A DNA stretch of 64,000 nt from an uncultured Thalassotalea sp. (GCA_947492575.1 CANLNK010000001.1:434001-498000), one strand, 5' to 3'. Numbered from the stretch's first letter, positions 26,514-36,084 are shown. Numbers and translations: made by a program. Notes: generated from the letters alone by a model not told the origin.

Positions 26514-29162
26514 ATGTCTACATTTACCAAACGCACAGCGCTAGCTGTTGCTATTGCCGGCGCGCTTAGTAGCTACTCACAAGTGAGTTTTGCTGCTGAT
26601 GAAGCTGCTGATAACAAAGATGACGGTACCGAGTATATTCTTGTACGTGGTATGCGCAACAGCTTAAAAGCTGCCATGTTCGATAAGAAGCAAGGTAATA
26701 CTGTATACGACGGTATTGCTGCCGAAGATTTGGGTAAATTCCCCGATCAAAACGTTGCTGAATCACTGCAACGTATCACTGGTGTTTCTATTGACCGTAG
26801 CGGTGGTGAAGGTCAGTTTGTGACTGTTCGTGGTTTTGGTCCACAATTTAACACGGTTTTAGTTAACGGCCGTCAAATTGCAACTGAAAACCCAGGTCGT
26901 GAATTTAGTTTTGATACACTAGCTGCGGAACTTATCACAGGTGTTGATGTATACAAGAGCCCAACGGCAAGCATGCAGGAAGGGGGTATTGGTGCAACAA
27001 TCAATGTAAATACGGCTAAGCCATTGAACTACGATGGTTTTAAAGCGGTAGCTAGTGCGAAAGGTGTGTACGACACATTGTCTGAAGATACAACACCACA
27101 GTTTTCAGGCTTGATCAGCAATACCTTTATGGATGGCAAAGCGGGTGTGTTGGTTTCATTATCTCACCAAGAGCGTAGTGCGCAAGACAACATTCTAGAA
27201 ACGCGTTACTACCGTCCAAATGTGAGCTTTACAACCCAAAATGGTAAGCAGTTTGTTAACGCTTATGTTCCTCAAAACTTTGATGCTGGTGTGGACGAGC
27301 AAGACCGTACACGTACAGCTGGGACTGCGGTATTCCAGTATGCACCAAGTGATGAATTAACATTAACGTTTGACGGTTTGGTATCAGAATTTGAAGTTGA
27401 GTCTGATGCGCACATCATGGGGCATTGGTTCTCTGAAAGTAACTTTATCGACGCTGAAGTTGATGAAAATAACTCTGTTGTTTACATCGAAAATGCTGCT
27501 ACAGGTGCTACTGACTTTGTTCGCCGTAGTTACGACCGCAATGTATCAGTTAAAGCATTTGGTTTTAATGCTGAGTGGCAAATCAGTGATGAAGTATCAG
27601 CAGTATTTGACATTGCGACATCAACAGCCGAAGAAAATAGTGCAGGTGATGTATTCTTCAACGTAATCGGTTACAACAACGCTTACACATGGGATAACCG
27701 TAACGGTGGAACGCCATCGCTAAGTATCCAAGGTGGTGAAGAAGCATTGCTACGCGCTGACCTAGGTCGTGCTCACTATAACGAGCGCAATGGTTGGGAC
27801 CGCGAAGATGAAATTACAGAGTTCAAAGCTGATTTCAATTGGGAAACAGGCTTCGATACTTTTGTTGGTATGAACTGGGGTGCTTACTACCAGGATCGTG
27901 AAAAAGATGCGGTTCGCAAGTACTCTTCTGACTGTGGCTTATACTGTGGCTATGGTACAGATGTGCCAGATGAGTTGTTAACGCCTTATACTGCGAACGA
28001 TTTCTTTGGCGGCATTCCAAACACATGGTTAACGTACAGCGTTGAAGATTACGATGCATATCGTGAATCATTAACGGGCGATACAGGTTACTTTGACCCT
28101 GCGGATCAGTCAGATGCGTACAATGTTCAAGAAGAAATCATCAGTGCTTACATTGATTTCTCTTTTGAAGGTCAATTAGGTGACCTACCTTGGGCTGCAA
28201 ATGTTGGTGTACGTTACTCACAAACTGACACAGAGTTAGGTGGTATCACGACTGAATTACTAGATCTAACCGAAATTCCAAACGATCCGTCTGACTTAAA
28301 CGAAGTTTATTCTGATGGTTCTACACCAGTATCTGCAAACAACTCTTATACAAACCTTTTACCGTCGGTTAATGTTAAGTTTGACTTGACTGATGAAATG
28401 GTACTGCGCGTTGCTTACTCAGAAACATTGACTCGCCCTACTATGGATGAGTTAAACCCTGCGACAACAGTGACGGTTTCTCGTCCAAACAACAACGCTG
28501 CACAAGGTGGTAACTCAGCGCTTAAGCCATTCCTATCAACTAACTGGGATGTGTCTTACGAGTGGTACTACGGTGATACTAGCTATTTTGCTGCTGCTAT
28601 CTTCAGTAAAGAAGTTGAAGATTTCATCACAAGTACCGTTGAAGTTGAAACGTGGAACCTAGAAAGCGGTGCTTACGAGTTCAGTGTACGCCGTCCGCGT
28701 AACGGTGAAACAGCTGAAGTGAATGGTATCGAGTTAGGCTGGATGCACACGTGGGAAAATGGCTTTGGTTTGCAAGCTAACGCAACATTCGTAGACAGTG
28801 ATGCAACGCTTGATAATAATAACTCAGAGTCTTTCGGCTTAGAAGGTTTAGGTGATTCGCAAAACTTAGTCGCGTTTTACGAGAATGGTCCTTACCAGCT
28901 GCGTTTAGCATTCAACAACCGCGAAGGCTTCCTGCAAGATCAAGTGAACCGTTTTGGTGGTACAGAGCCACTTAAAACTGACACGTACGGTCAGTGGGAT
29001 GTAAGCGGTAGCTACGACTTGAATGAGACAGTGACGTTATTCTTTGAAGGTGTAAACATCACTGGTGAAGAAACGCGCCGTCATAGCCGTTACCAAGACC
29101 AGTTCGTGCGTTTAGAAGATAACGGTACGCGTTGGGCTGTTGGTGTACGAGCTAACTTCTAA
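26514..29162 (+). CDS. TonB-dependent outer-membrane receptor
   Basis: An 882-residue TonB-dependent transporter. The signal peptide ends near ALSSYSQVSFA. A plug domain follows (about 45-165: FPDQNVAESLQRITGVSIDR, VTVRGFGPQFNTVLVNGR, EGGIGATINVNT), then a beta-barrel ending in an aromatic residue (GVRANF). This is the proteobacterial oligosaccharide-receptor type that commonly stands beside tryptophan-halogenase-like and SapC genes, as here. With an alpha-galactosidase and symporter nearby, an alpha-galactoside substrate is plausible but not shown. A GGGGAG ribosome site precedes the ATG, and a strong terminator follows. Confidence 0.92.
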   Translation: MSTFTKRTALAVAIAGALSSYSQVSFAADEAADNKDDGTEYILVRGMRNSLKAAMFDKKQGNTVYDGIAAEDLGKFPDQNVAESLQRITGVSIDRSGGEGQFVTVRGFGPQFNTVLVNGRQIATENPGREFSFDTLAAELITGVDVYKSPTASMQEGGIGATINVNTAKPLNYDGFKAVASAKGVYDTLSEDTTPQFSGLISNTFMDGKAGVLVSLSHQERSAQDNILETRYYRPNVSFTTQNGKQFVNAYVPQNFDAGVDEQDRTRTAGTAVFQYAPSDELTLTFDGLVSEFEVESDAHIMGHWFSESNFIDAEVDENNSVVYIENAATGATDFVRRSYDRNVSVKAFGFNAEWQISDEVSAVFDIATSTAEENSAGDVFFNVIGYNNAYTWDNRNGGTPSLSIQGGEEALLRADLGRAHYNERNGWDREDEITEFKADFNWETGFDTFVGMNWGAYYQDREKDAVRKYSSDCGLYCGYGTDVPDELLTPYTANDFFGGIPNTWLTYSVEDYDAYRESLTGDTGYFDPADQSDAYNVQEEIISAYIDFSFEGQLGDLPWAANVGVRYSQTDTELGGITTELLDLTEIPNDPSDLNEVYSDGSTPVSANNSYTNLLPSVNVKFDLTDEMVLRVAYSETLTRPTMDELNPATTVTVSRPNNNAAQGGNSALKPFLSTNWDVSYEWYYGDTSYFAAAIFSKEVEDFITSTVEVETWNLESGAYEFSVRRPRNGETAEVNGIELGWMHTWENGFGLQANATFVDSDATLDNNNSESFGLEGLGDSQNLVAFYENGPYQLRLAFNNREGFLQDQVNRFGGTEPLKTDTYGQWDVSGSYDLNETVTLFFEGVNITGEETRRHSRYQDQFVRLEDNGTRWAVGVRANF

Positions 29163-29190
29163 TTCAATTATTTGAATGAAAACATGATGT

Positions 29191-29219
29191 AAAAAAGGGC
29201 TTTATAGCCCTTTTTTTTG
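29191..29219 (+). terminator. Intrinsic terminator after the TonB receptor
   Basis: A stem AGGGCT-TTAT-AGCCCT within flanking A and T tracts, followed by eight T residues, stands about 30 bases after the receptor stop. It is a textbook Rho-independent terminator. It lets the receptor be expressed more strongly than, or separately from, the halogenase-like gene downstream. Confidence 0.9.
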
Positions 29220-29324
29220 TCGCTGTTGAAGATAGGCGGCTCAAGCGCTAACCTGTCCTTGAGTGACTTATTCACGCGACTTGTTCATGTGATAAAACAA
29301 GATAAGCAAAAGTATTAGAACGAT

Positions 29325-30854
29325 ATGCAAAATGTGAACAGAATTCTGGTATTAGGAGGTGGCAGTGCTGGCTGGTTAACGGCTTGTATCCTTGCTGCTA
29401 AACACAAAAATAACCGTAACTTTTCAATTACCCTCGTTGAGTCAAGTGATGTGCCTAGTGTCGGCGTCGGTGAAGGTACTTGGCCAACAATGCGGAATAC
29501 CCTACATTCCATCGGAATCAAGGAATCAGATTTTATTCGACATTGTAATGTTAGCTTTAAGCAAGGTAGTGAGTTTGTTGATTGGCATCAAGATGCATCT
29601 GGAAAAAGTCGCTACTTGCACCCATTTACCCCACCTAAAGCTCATGATCAGTTTGAGCTAGCACCATATTGGCAAGCTAAAACAGCTATTGAAACGAAAG
29701 ACAGTTTTGCAGACAGCGTTTGTTTTCAGGCTGCAATTTGTGCGAACGGCAGAGCGCCAAAGACAATGGCTGAAAGTGATTATCAAGGTGTCGCTAACTA
29801 TGGCTACCACCTCGATGCTGGCCGTTTTGCTGAACTACTAAAACGGCATGGCATCAGTACTTTAGGTATTTCACATAAAGTCGCTACATTTGAACAAGCA
29901 CACGTAGATAGCGCAGGCAATATTTTGGCTATTGAGTTCACCGATGGGAGTGAATTGAGCGCTGACCTGTTTGTGGACTGCAGCGGTTTCAGCGCTTTGC
30001 TTATTGGCAAGGTAATGCAGGTTCCTTTTATCGATAAATCTAACGAATTTGCCATCGATAGTGCATTAGCGACACAAATACCCTATTCAGATGATGTGCA
30101 AGATATAGCCTGCCAAACGATATCAACGGCACAACCTAGCGGATGGATTTGGGATATAGGTTTGCAAAATAGGCGGGGTGTAGGGCATGTTTATTCGAGC
30201 AAGCATATCTCTGATGATGAGGCGTTATCGCAACTCGCTCACTATTTGAAAATGGACGAACAAAAGCTGAATGCTCGTCAGTTAAGATTCAAACCAGGTT
30301 ATCGAGAAAAATTTTGGCAAGGTAATGTAGTTGCGATCGGACTCTCAGCGGGATTTGTCGAGCCACTAGAAGCATCTGCCTTGATGTTGATTGAAACCTC
30401 GGCCCAATACCTAGCGGATAACTTACCTGTGGAAACGGCACACATAAAGCTTATATCAGGGCGGTTTAATCGTGAGTTTATCTATCGTTGGCAGAAAATT
30501 TTAGATTTCTTAAAACTACACTACATGCTAAGTGAACGACAAGAACCATTTTGGCAGCAGATGCGGGCTCCAGAGAGTATGTCTGAAAATCTAGTCGAGC
30601 TGCTCGCGTTATGGCGCTATAGGCCACCGTTAACGAGTGACTTTGCAAGTAATTTCGAAGTATTCCCAGCTGCAAGCTATCAATATGTGCTGTATGGTAT
30701 GCATTATCAGAGTGATTTCTCTGTGCACAATCACCTCTACCAAGAACAGGAAAAGGCTGATAAATTAATGGCTATTAATCAACAAATGACGACACAAGCA
30801 TTGGCTCGGTTGCCATCGCATCGAGCGTTGCTTGATGCCATAAAAGCTAGCTAG
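29325..30854 (+). CDS. Tryptophan 7-halogenase-like flavoprotein
   Basis: A 509-residue FAD-binding protein of the flavin-dependent halogenase family. The dinucleotide motif is LGGGSAGWLTA (residues 10-20). Lys79 (SFKQG) coincides with the catalytic lysine of PrnA-type halogenases, and the EPLEASAL segment near 345-352 matches the active-site glutamate region. The second family motif WxWxIP reads WIWDIG (274-279), with glycine instead of proline. Relatives next to TonB receptors and SapC genes in Alteromonadales are common, but their substrate is not established. Placement in a sugar-uptake locus argues against a classical indole-alkaloid role. Likely acts with the SapC protein encoded 50 bases downstream. 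Confidence 0.88.
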   Translation: MQNVNRILVLGGGSAGWLTACILAAKHKNNRNFSITLVESSDVPSVGVGEGTWPTMRNTLHSIGIKESDFIRHCNVSFKQGSEFVDWHQDASGKSRYLHPFTPPKAHDQFELAPYWQAKTAIETKDSFADSVCFQAAICANGRAPKTMAESDYQGVANYGYHLDAGRFAELLKRHGISTLGISHKVATFEQAHVDSAGNILAIEFTDGSELSADLFVDCSGFSALLIGKVMQVPFIDKSNEFAIDSALATQIPYSDDVQDIACQTISTAQPSGWIWDIGLQNRRGVGHVYSSKHISDDEALSQLAHYLKMDEQKLNARQLRFKPGYREKFWQGNVVAIGLSAGFVEPLEASALMLIETSAQYLADNLPVETAHIKLISGRFNREFIYRWQKILDFLKLHYMLSERQEPFWQQMRAPESMSENLVELLALWRYRPPLTSDFASNFEVFPAASYQYVLYGMHYQSDFSVHNHLYQEQEKADKLMAINQQMTTQALARLPSHRALLDAIKAS

Positions 30855-30904
30855 CGTATTCAGTTCAACAAACTTTTAATTTACAAAATAAATAAGAATA
30901 ACTA

Positions 30905-31648
30905 ATGACAAATTTCAAACCTGTATCTATCGACAAACATAAAAATCTTAAAGTACTACCAGACATCGATTGGAAGTTTATTGCGAATCAACATCAACTA
31001 GAAGTCACCGTGTCTGAATTACTCCAATCTGCATCGAGTTTTCCATTATTCTTCGTTAAGAACCCTAATAATGGGGCTACTTCGATTATGGCGATGACCT
31101 CGTTCGTGATGAATGACAATGTGTTAGTAAAAGAGGACGGCGATCATCAAATTGCCTACATCCCTAAAGCTGCACGAAGTTTGCCCTTTAACTTAGGTTT
31201 AGACCCAGAAAATGACAAGAATGTCATTCCTTTTGTTGACGAAGACAGCAATCTTATCGATGACGAAAAAGGTGTCAGTTTGTTTGAGGAAGACAATGCG
31301 ACAGCTTACTTTCAAAAAATGAACCAGCAATTAGAGCAGCTTTATCACGAGCAAGTTGCTTCAGGTAAATTTATTCAGGCGCTGGATGCGCTTTCGCTTA
31401 TTCAAGAAGTAGAGCTAGAGCTTACGCTAAGCAACAATTCAAAAAGCACGTTAAAAGGTTTGTATCATTTAAACGAAGATGCGTTTAATAAGCTTTCTAA
31501 TGAGCAACAAATGTCGTTGCTGTCGGAAGGTTATTACAGTGGTGTGTATGCGATGTTGTCGTCGTTAACGCAAATTAATCGCTTAATTCAAGGCCATGTG
31601 AAACAAGGTGAAGGCGTAACGGGTGTTAATATAAAAGTGGTCAAATAG
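30905..31648 (+). CDS. SapC family protein
   Basis: A 247-residue soluble protein resembling the SapC family (named after a Campylobacter surface-array gene). The family pattern is visible in the KNLKVLPDIDWKFIANQHQ start, the FPLFFVKNP segment and the central DEDSNLIDDEKGVSLFEEDN loop. There is no signal peptide. It lies 50 bases downstream of the halogenase-like gene and before a strong terminator, so the two probably form a transcription unit. Its function is unknown; the recurrent TonB-halogenase-SapC trio suggests a shared role in substrate uptake or modification. Confidence 0.85.
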   Translation: MTNFKPVSIDKHKNLKVLPDIDWKFIANQHQLEVTVSELLQSASSFPLFFVKNPNNGATSIMAMTSFVMNDNVLVKEDGDHQIAYIPKAARSLPFNLGLDPENDKNVIPFVDEDSNLIDDEKGVSLFEEDNATAYFQKMNQQLEQLYHEQVASGKFIQALDALSLIQEVELELTLSNNSKSTLKGLYHLNEDAFNKLSNEQQMSLLSEGYYSGVYAMLSSLTQINRLIQGHVKQGEGVTGVNIKVVK

Positions 31649-31690
31649 CGACACAAATATACCTAAACGATAGACGTCATATTTCGTAAA

Positions 31691-31716
31691 AAAAAGCCGG
31701 CATTTGCCGGCTTTTT
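31691..31716. terminator. Bidirectional intrinsic terminator
   Basis: A perfect stem GCCGGC-ATTT-GCCGGC flanked by five A and five T residues stands between the converging SapC gene and sodium symporter gene. It can stop transcription from both sides. Confidence 0.9.
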
Positions 31717-31791
31717 AATGGGTTAAATAGCGTGGGTTGTCAGAGGGGGACGTCAACGACTAACGCTATTCAAGCAATTTAGAACGTGTCT

Positions 31792-33222
31792 CTAGACAAG
31801 CGACTTTCTATCAACTAATTGAATTGGCTTGCCGAAAACGAAGCGGTTAACCAACAATGCTAAACCAACGCAACTAAATAATGTGATACACATCATGTGA
31901 ATGTAATGGAATGGTGCCCATACAAACACGAAGAAAGCGTATAGTAAGGTGCCAAAGATTACTGCGGCTATAGCGGCTTTCGCTTCAACATCTTTAAATA
32001 GTAAACCAACAACAAAGGTCGAGAAGATTGGCATACTTAATAGACCGAAAAGCTCTTGTACTAAGTTGATAATACTTTCGGCCGTTGCATAAATCGGCAC
32101 TAATGATAAGGCGATAATCACAAACACTGCCGTGATAATAGCGTTTAGCTTGCCTACGTTCGCATCTTTGTTAATGTACTTTTCGTGAATATCACAGCAA
32201 TACAAGGCTGCAGAAGAGTTAAGAATACTGTTAAAGGTTGTTAAGACGGCTGCAGCAATTGCTGCTGCGAATACGCCAGATAACCACACAGGTAAAATAT
32301 CACCAGCCAAGGTCCCGTATGCCGCATCACCAATATCACCGTAGAGTTTGTATGACACAATACCTGGAATTACAATCATAGGTGGAACAATAAACAATCG
32401 AATAACCGCGGCAGAGAAGACACCTTTTTGTGCTTCTTTTAATGTCGGCGAGGCCATTGCTCGTTGCGTAATGGTTTGGTTGGTTCCCCAGTAGAACGCT
32501 TGAATAAAGATCATCCCTGTTAGTAATACATGCCAAGGTAAAGGTGACTCATCACTACCAATTAAGGTTAAGCGTTCTGCTGGAATGCCTGAAAAATCAA
32601 AATTAATCGCCGCTACCGACAAATAAACGATCAGTAAGCCCATGCCCAGCAATAAAATACCACTGTAAGTATCGGATACCGCAACGGCTCTTAAACCACC
32701 AAACACCGCATAACCTGCACCGACAACACCAAAACAGGTAGCGAGAAACATTAAGCTTAAATCTGTTCCAAAAAGTGACTTCATAAACAATGAGCCGCCG
32801 TAAAGGACACTAGGCAAGAAAATGAAGATGTTTCCAAATAGCAGTAAAGCAGCAATAACGGCACGGATGTTTTTGTCGCCGTAGCGCTTTTCTAATAGCT
32901 CTGTAGTCGTAGTGCAATTATGTTTGTAGTAAACCGGCAAAAATACTTTAGCCAATAAGAGAAGACCGATAACGGCGGCAAACTCCCACCATGCGAGCAG
33001 TGCCATTTGGTTACCATTCATACCTATAAGTTGATCGGTACTCAGGTTAGTCAGCGTAATCGAGCCTGCAACAAATACCCAAGACAAGCCACCACTCGCT
33101 AGAAAGTATTCTTTGTTTGAATCGGTAGAGCGGGCATGTCCCCGACATTTTAAATAAGTGGCGAAGGCAATAATGGCGGTAATACCAAAAAATACCCCTA
33201 ATTGAATTGTCTCTGGTGACAT
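31792..33222 (-). CDS. Sodium:solute symporter (SSS/SLC5 family), probable sugar transporter
   Basis: A 476-residue inner-membrane protein with about 12-13 hydrophobic helices and SSS-family features: a polar first-repeat stretch SITLTNLSTDQLIGMNG near residues 53-70, YAVFGGLRAVAVSDT around 170, and QAFYWGTNQTITQRAMAS near 240. It would import a sugar or sugar acid with Na+. A GGAGCAG ribosome site precedes the ATG. It is divergent from the alpha-galactosidase gene, so galactose or an alpha-galactoside is the most likely substrate (inference). It is somewhat shorter than vSGLT. Confidence 0.88.
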   Translation of the reverse strand: MSPETIQLGVFFGITAIIAFATYLKCRGHARSTDSNKEYFLASGGLSWVFVAGSITLTNLSTDQLIGMNGNQMALLAWWEFAAVIGLLLLAKVFLPVYYKHNCTTTTELLEKRYGDKNIRAVIAALLLFGNIFIFLPSVLYGGSLFMKSLFGTDLSLMFLATCFGVVGAGYAVFGGLRAVAVSDTYSGILLLGMGLLIVYLSVAAINFDFSGIPAERLTLIGSDESPLPWHVLLTGMIFIQAFYWGTNQTITQRAMASPTLKEAQKGVFSAAVIRLFIVPPMIVIPGIVSYKLYGDIGDAAYGTLAGDILPVWLSGVFAAAIAAAVLTTFNSILNSSAALYCCDIHEKYINKDANVGKLNAIITAVFVIIALSLVPIYATAESIINLVQELFGLLSMPIFSTFVVGLLFKDVEAKAAIAAVIFGTLLYAFFVFVWAPFHYIHMMCITLFSCVGLALLVNRFVFGKPIQLVDRKSLV

Positions 33223-33298
33223 TGAACTGCTCCAAGTAATGCTTATTGCAGAGCGGGTTGAGCTACCAACTAGCTCTTAAGATATATGCGAACGCAAG

Positions 33299-33340
33299 CC
33301 TAGTTCAATACAACAGTTTGTATTGAACTAGGAGATCTCC
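33299..33340. repeat. Perfect 15-bp inverted repeat plus overlapping palindrome
   Basis: CCTAGTTCAATACAA (33299-33313) and TTGTATTGAACTAGG (33318-33332) are perfect inverted arms around CAGT. The end overlaps a second perfect palindrome, GGAGATCTCC (33331-33340). It lies 77 bases upstream of the symporter start and about 200 bases upstream of the alpha-galactosidase start. No T-run follows on either strand. It could be a regulator site, an mRNA leader hairpin or a remnant of a mobile element end. Confidence 0.7.
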
Positions 33341-33538
33341 CCTAACTCTATGTTTTTTTATCTATGCTTTCTATCATTGCTTCCACTTCGACGGTATCGA
33401 GAATAACAATATATCGATAAACCAGATGGAAAGAAGGTGCATAAACTTTCTATTTATAATATATATACTATCTTTATTTTTGGTGGTTTAAAATACCGTC
33501 ATGTCGATTTATCTAAAAAGAGCGGTAAGAGGGGTAAA

Positions 33539-35674
33539 ATGGGCGACTTTCCTGAAAGCATTCACTTAAGAGGCAAACGCGTTAGCTTTGTTATAGATAC
33601 CCGAGGCAGAACGCCGTCTGTACTTTATTGGGGAAAATTATTGCGCCAGCAGAGCTCTACTGACGTGTTGCCGCTATTGGCAACTCGTCAAGAAGCTAAG
33701 TGCGCTGCTGTTGATGAACCACCACTTTCATTGACGCCAACATTAGGTCAAGGCTTTACTGGTACACCAGGTATTGAACTGATTAGTGACAATCAAGCAT
33801 GGTCAACCTGCGGTGACATTATTCATGTCGAACAGGAAAATCAGCACAGTGCGTTAATCAAAAGCTTAGACAAACACCGCAACATTCTTGTTGTTCACTA
33901 CTTAAATCTAGATCCTCAAACCGATGTGTTGGCGCTCAGTACAGAAATAGTCAATCAAGGTGATAGCCAAGTTGTAGTTAATAGCTGCGTAGCGGCTACC
34001 TTACCTTTACCTGCGAGTATGACAGAGCTCACTGCTTTTGAAGGGCGCTGGGCACAAGAATTTCATCGCTATTCACTAAGCCGCTTTTTAGGTAGCTTTG
34101 TTCGAGAAAACCGCAAAGGTAAGACATCGCATGATAGCTTCCCTGGGTTATTGGTGCACGAAAAGCACACGAGTGAGATACAAGGGCCGTGTTATGGCTT
34201 TCATCTTGGTTGGAGTGGAAATCACAAAATATTATGTGAACAACTTTCTGATGGTCGCGCATATGTGCAGCTTTCTGAGTTATTATTGCCGGGCGAAGTG
34301 AAGCTTGAGGCGAACGAAAGCTACCGTTCACCGACCTTGTATGCAAGTTTTAGTGACCAAGGCTTCAACGAGATGTCGGCAAATTATCATCAATATGTAC
34401 GCCAGCATTTACTTAGAGAGCACATTAATAAAACGCCTCGCCCTGTGCATTACAATACATGGGAAGGTATTTACTTCGACCACGATACAGCTACGTTAGC
34501 AGAACTTGCTAAGAAGGCGGCTGCGTTGGGTGTTGAACGTTTTGTACTTGATGATGGTTGGTTTAAAGGCAGGCGCGGAGATTTCGCGGGACTGGGCGAC
34601 TGGGTAGTGGATAAAGCTATTTATCCAGAGGGTTTGCAACCATTAATTGACCAAGTGTTAGCGCAAGACCTAGCGTTTGGTATTTGGTTTGAACCTGAAA
34701 TGGTGAACCCGGACAGTGATCTGTATCGTGCACATCCAGACTGGGTATTGTCAACGAAAGGAAATAAACAGTTAACTTACCGCAACCAACTGGTGCTAGA
34801 TTTAACGCGCCGAGAAGTCAGTGAGTACCTGTACCAAGCCATTGACGCAATTTTGGCCGAATACCCTGATATTAGCTATATCAAGTGGGATATGAACCGT
34901 GACATAAATCACGCCGGCGATGGCTTTGGTGCGCCTGCTATTCGTCAACAAACGTTTGCTGTATATGCATTAATTGAAAAACTCAGAACGGCTCACCCAC
35001 ACGTTGATATTGAGAGCTGTTCGTCAGGCGGCGGTCGTGTTGATTTCGGTATTCTTGCACATACTGACCGCGTCTGGACTTCAGACTCGAACGACGCTCT
35101 AGACAGGTTAGCTATTCAACGTGGTTGCTCATACTTTTTCCCTTCGTCAATCATGGGAGCGCATGTAGGCCCTAAAGATTGCCACATTACCGGCCGTCGC
35201 GTCAGCATAGAAATGCGAGCCGCCGTGGCGATGTTTGGCCATATGGGCATTGAGATGGACCCCAGAGATTTAGATGAGCATGAACAGCAAGTTTTGGCGG
35301 ACGCTATCGCTTTGCACAAAAAGCACCGCGAACTTATTCATAGCGGGGGATTAGTTCGACTCGAAGGTGCTGAGAATGAAGTTCGTTTTGGCATTGTTAG
35401 TGAGAATAAGTCTAAAGCGCTATACAGTTACAACCTGTTGGCGGAAACTCTGAGATATGCGCCAGATAAGTTTAATTTTGTCGGCCTTAATCCTGATGTG
35501 AGCTACCAACTTGACTTAATTTGGCCATCCAAAGTAAAAGAATATTCGACCTCGGTATTGTCAGTTGTTGATGGACAAGTATTCGCAGGTGAAGCACTGA
35601 TCGAATTTGGTCTACAACTACCAATTTTAGACCCTCAATCAGCCCTTATTTTTGAATTGACACAAATAAACTAG
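33539..35674 (+). CDS. GH36 alpha-galactosidase
   Basis: About 711 residues from ATG 33539, which has a GAGGGG ribosome site; the frame stays open to an upstream ATG at 33437, but those residues do not fit the family. GH36 retaining alpha-galactosidases release galactose from melibiose, raffinose or galactomannan side chains. The predicted nucleophile is Asp451 (YIKWDMNRD) and the acid/base Asp516 (VWTSDSNDA), with the preceding CSSGGGRVD loop. The YNTWEGIYFDHD and LDDGWF motifs of the TIM barrel are also present. There is no signal peptide, so it acts in the cytoplasm on imported oligosaccharide. Its TAG stop is formed at the junction with a MITE-like insertion. Confidence 0.93.
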   Translation: MGDFPESIHLRGKRVSFVIDTRGRTPSVLYWGKLLRQQSSTDVLPLLATRQEAKCAAVDEPPLSLTPTLGQGFTGTPGIELISDNQAWSTCGDIIHVEQENQHSALIKSLDKHRNILVVHYLNLDPQTDVLALSTEIVNQGDSQVVVNSCVAATLPLPASMTELTAFEGRWAQEFHRYSLSRFLGSFVRENRKGKTSHDSFPGLLVHEKHTSEIQGPCYGFHLGWSGNHKILCEQLSDGRAYVQLSELLLPGEVKLEANESYRSPTLYASFSDQGFNEMSANYHQYVRQHLLREHINKTPRPVHYNTWEGIYFDHDTATLAELAKKAAALGVERFVLDDGWFKGRRGDFAGLGDWVVDKAIYPEGLQPLIDQVLAQDLAFGIWFEPEMVNPDSDLYRAHPDWVLSTKGNKQLTYRNQLVLDLTRREVSEYLYQAIDAILAEYPDISYIKWDMNRDINHAGDGFGAPAIRQQTFAVYALIEKLRTAHPHVDIESCSSGGGRVDFGILAHTDRVWTSDSNDALDRLAIQRGCSYFFPSSIMGAHVGPKDCHITGRRVSIEMRAAVAMFGHMGIEMDPRDLDEHEQQVLADAIALHKKHRELIHSGGLVRLEGAENEVRFGIVSENKSKALYSYNLLAETLRYAPDKFNFVGLNPDVSYQLDLIWPSKVKEYSTSVLSVVDGQVFAGEALIEFGLQLPILDPQSALIFELTQIN

Positions 35675-35984
35675 GGCGTGTTGATCTTTCAGGGTTAAAT
35701 TTTGTTCGAATTAAATGCATTTTTATCGCGGCACTTGTGATACGCATAGTCATTCTACGCACAGAGCAAGTACCGATTATTATGCTCCTGCATAATCTTA
35801 GTACCTGCATCCATGCAGGCATCAATGAGAAAAATGCATTTAAACGAATCCAAGGGACAGTATTTATGATGCCTTTCTACCGCGTTATCGCTTATTTATG
35901 TGGAATGACCACATAAATAAGCTCTGCCTTGTATAAACACATCATAAATTTCTGCAAAAACAACCTCGAAAGTTCAACACGCCC
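35674..35984. mobile_element. MITE-like non-autonomous element, about 311 bp
   Basis: The ends are near-perfect terminal inverted repeats, GGGCGTGTTGATCTTTC and GAAAGTTCAACACGCCC, with one mismatch, flanked by TA on each side (target duplication). The interior encodes no transposase but is unusually structured: a 14-bp perfect stem (35890-35903 / 35909-35922), ATTATGC/GCATAAT (35779-35796), CCTGCAT/ATGCAGG (35804-35819), and a separated inverted pair TTAAATGCATTTTT / AAAAATGCATTTAA. The parent insertion sequence is not in the window. The left end supplies the G of the alpha-galactosidase stop codon. Confidence 0.75.
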
Positions 35985-36014
35985 TAAATAACCCAATTTG
36001 GGTTTGTGACCTTG

Positions 36015-36062
36015 GCGGTAGCTGACTTTAATGTTAGTTAAGAAACTAGCTACCGCTTTTTT
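36015..36062 (+). terminator. Intrinsic terminator displaced from the alpha-galactosidase gene
   Basis: GCGGTAGC (36015-36022) pairs with GCTACCGC (36049-36056) and is followed by six T residues on the plus strand. Without the MITE it would lie about 30 bases after the alpha-galactosidase stop, so it is probably that gene's original terminator. The loop is large (26 bases). Confidence 0.65.
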
Positions 36063-36084
36063 CCGCTCTGTTAGAAATACGTAT

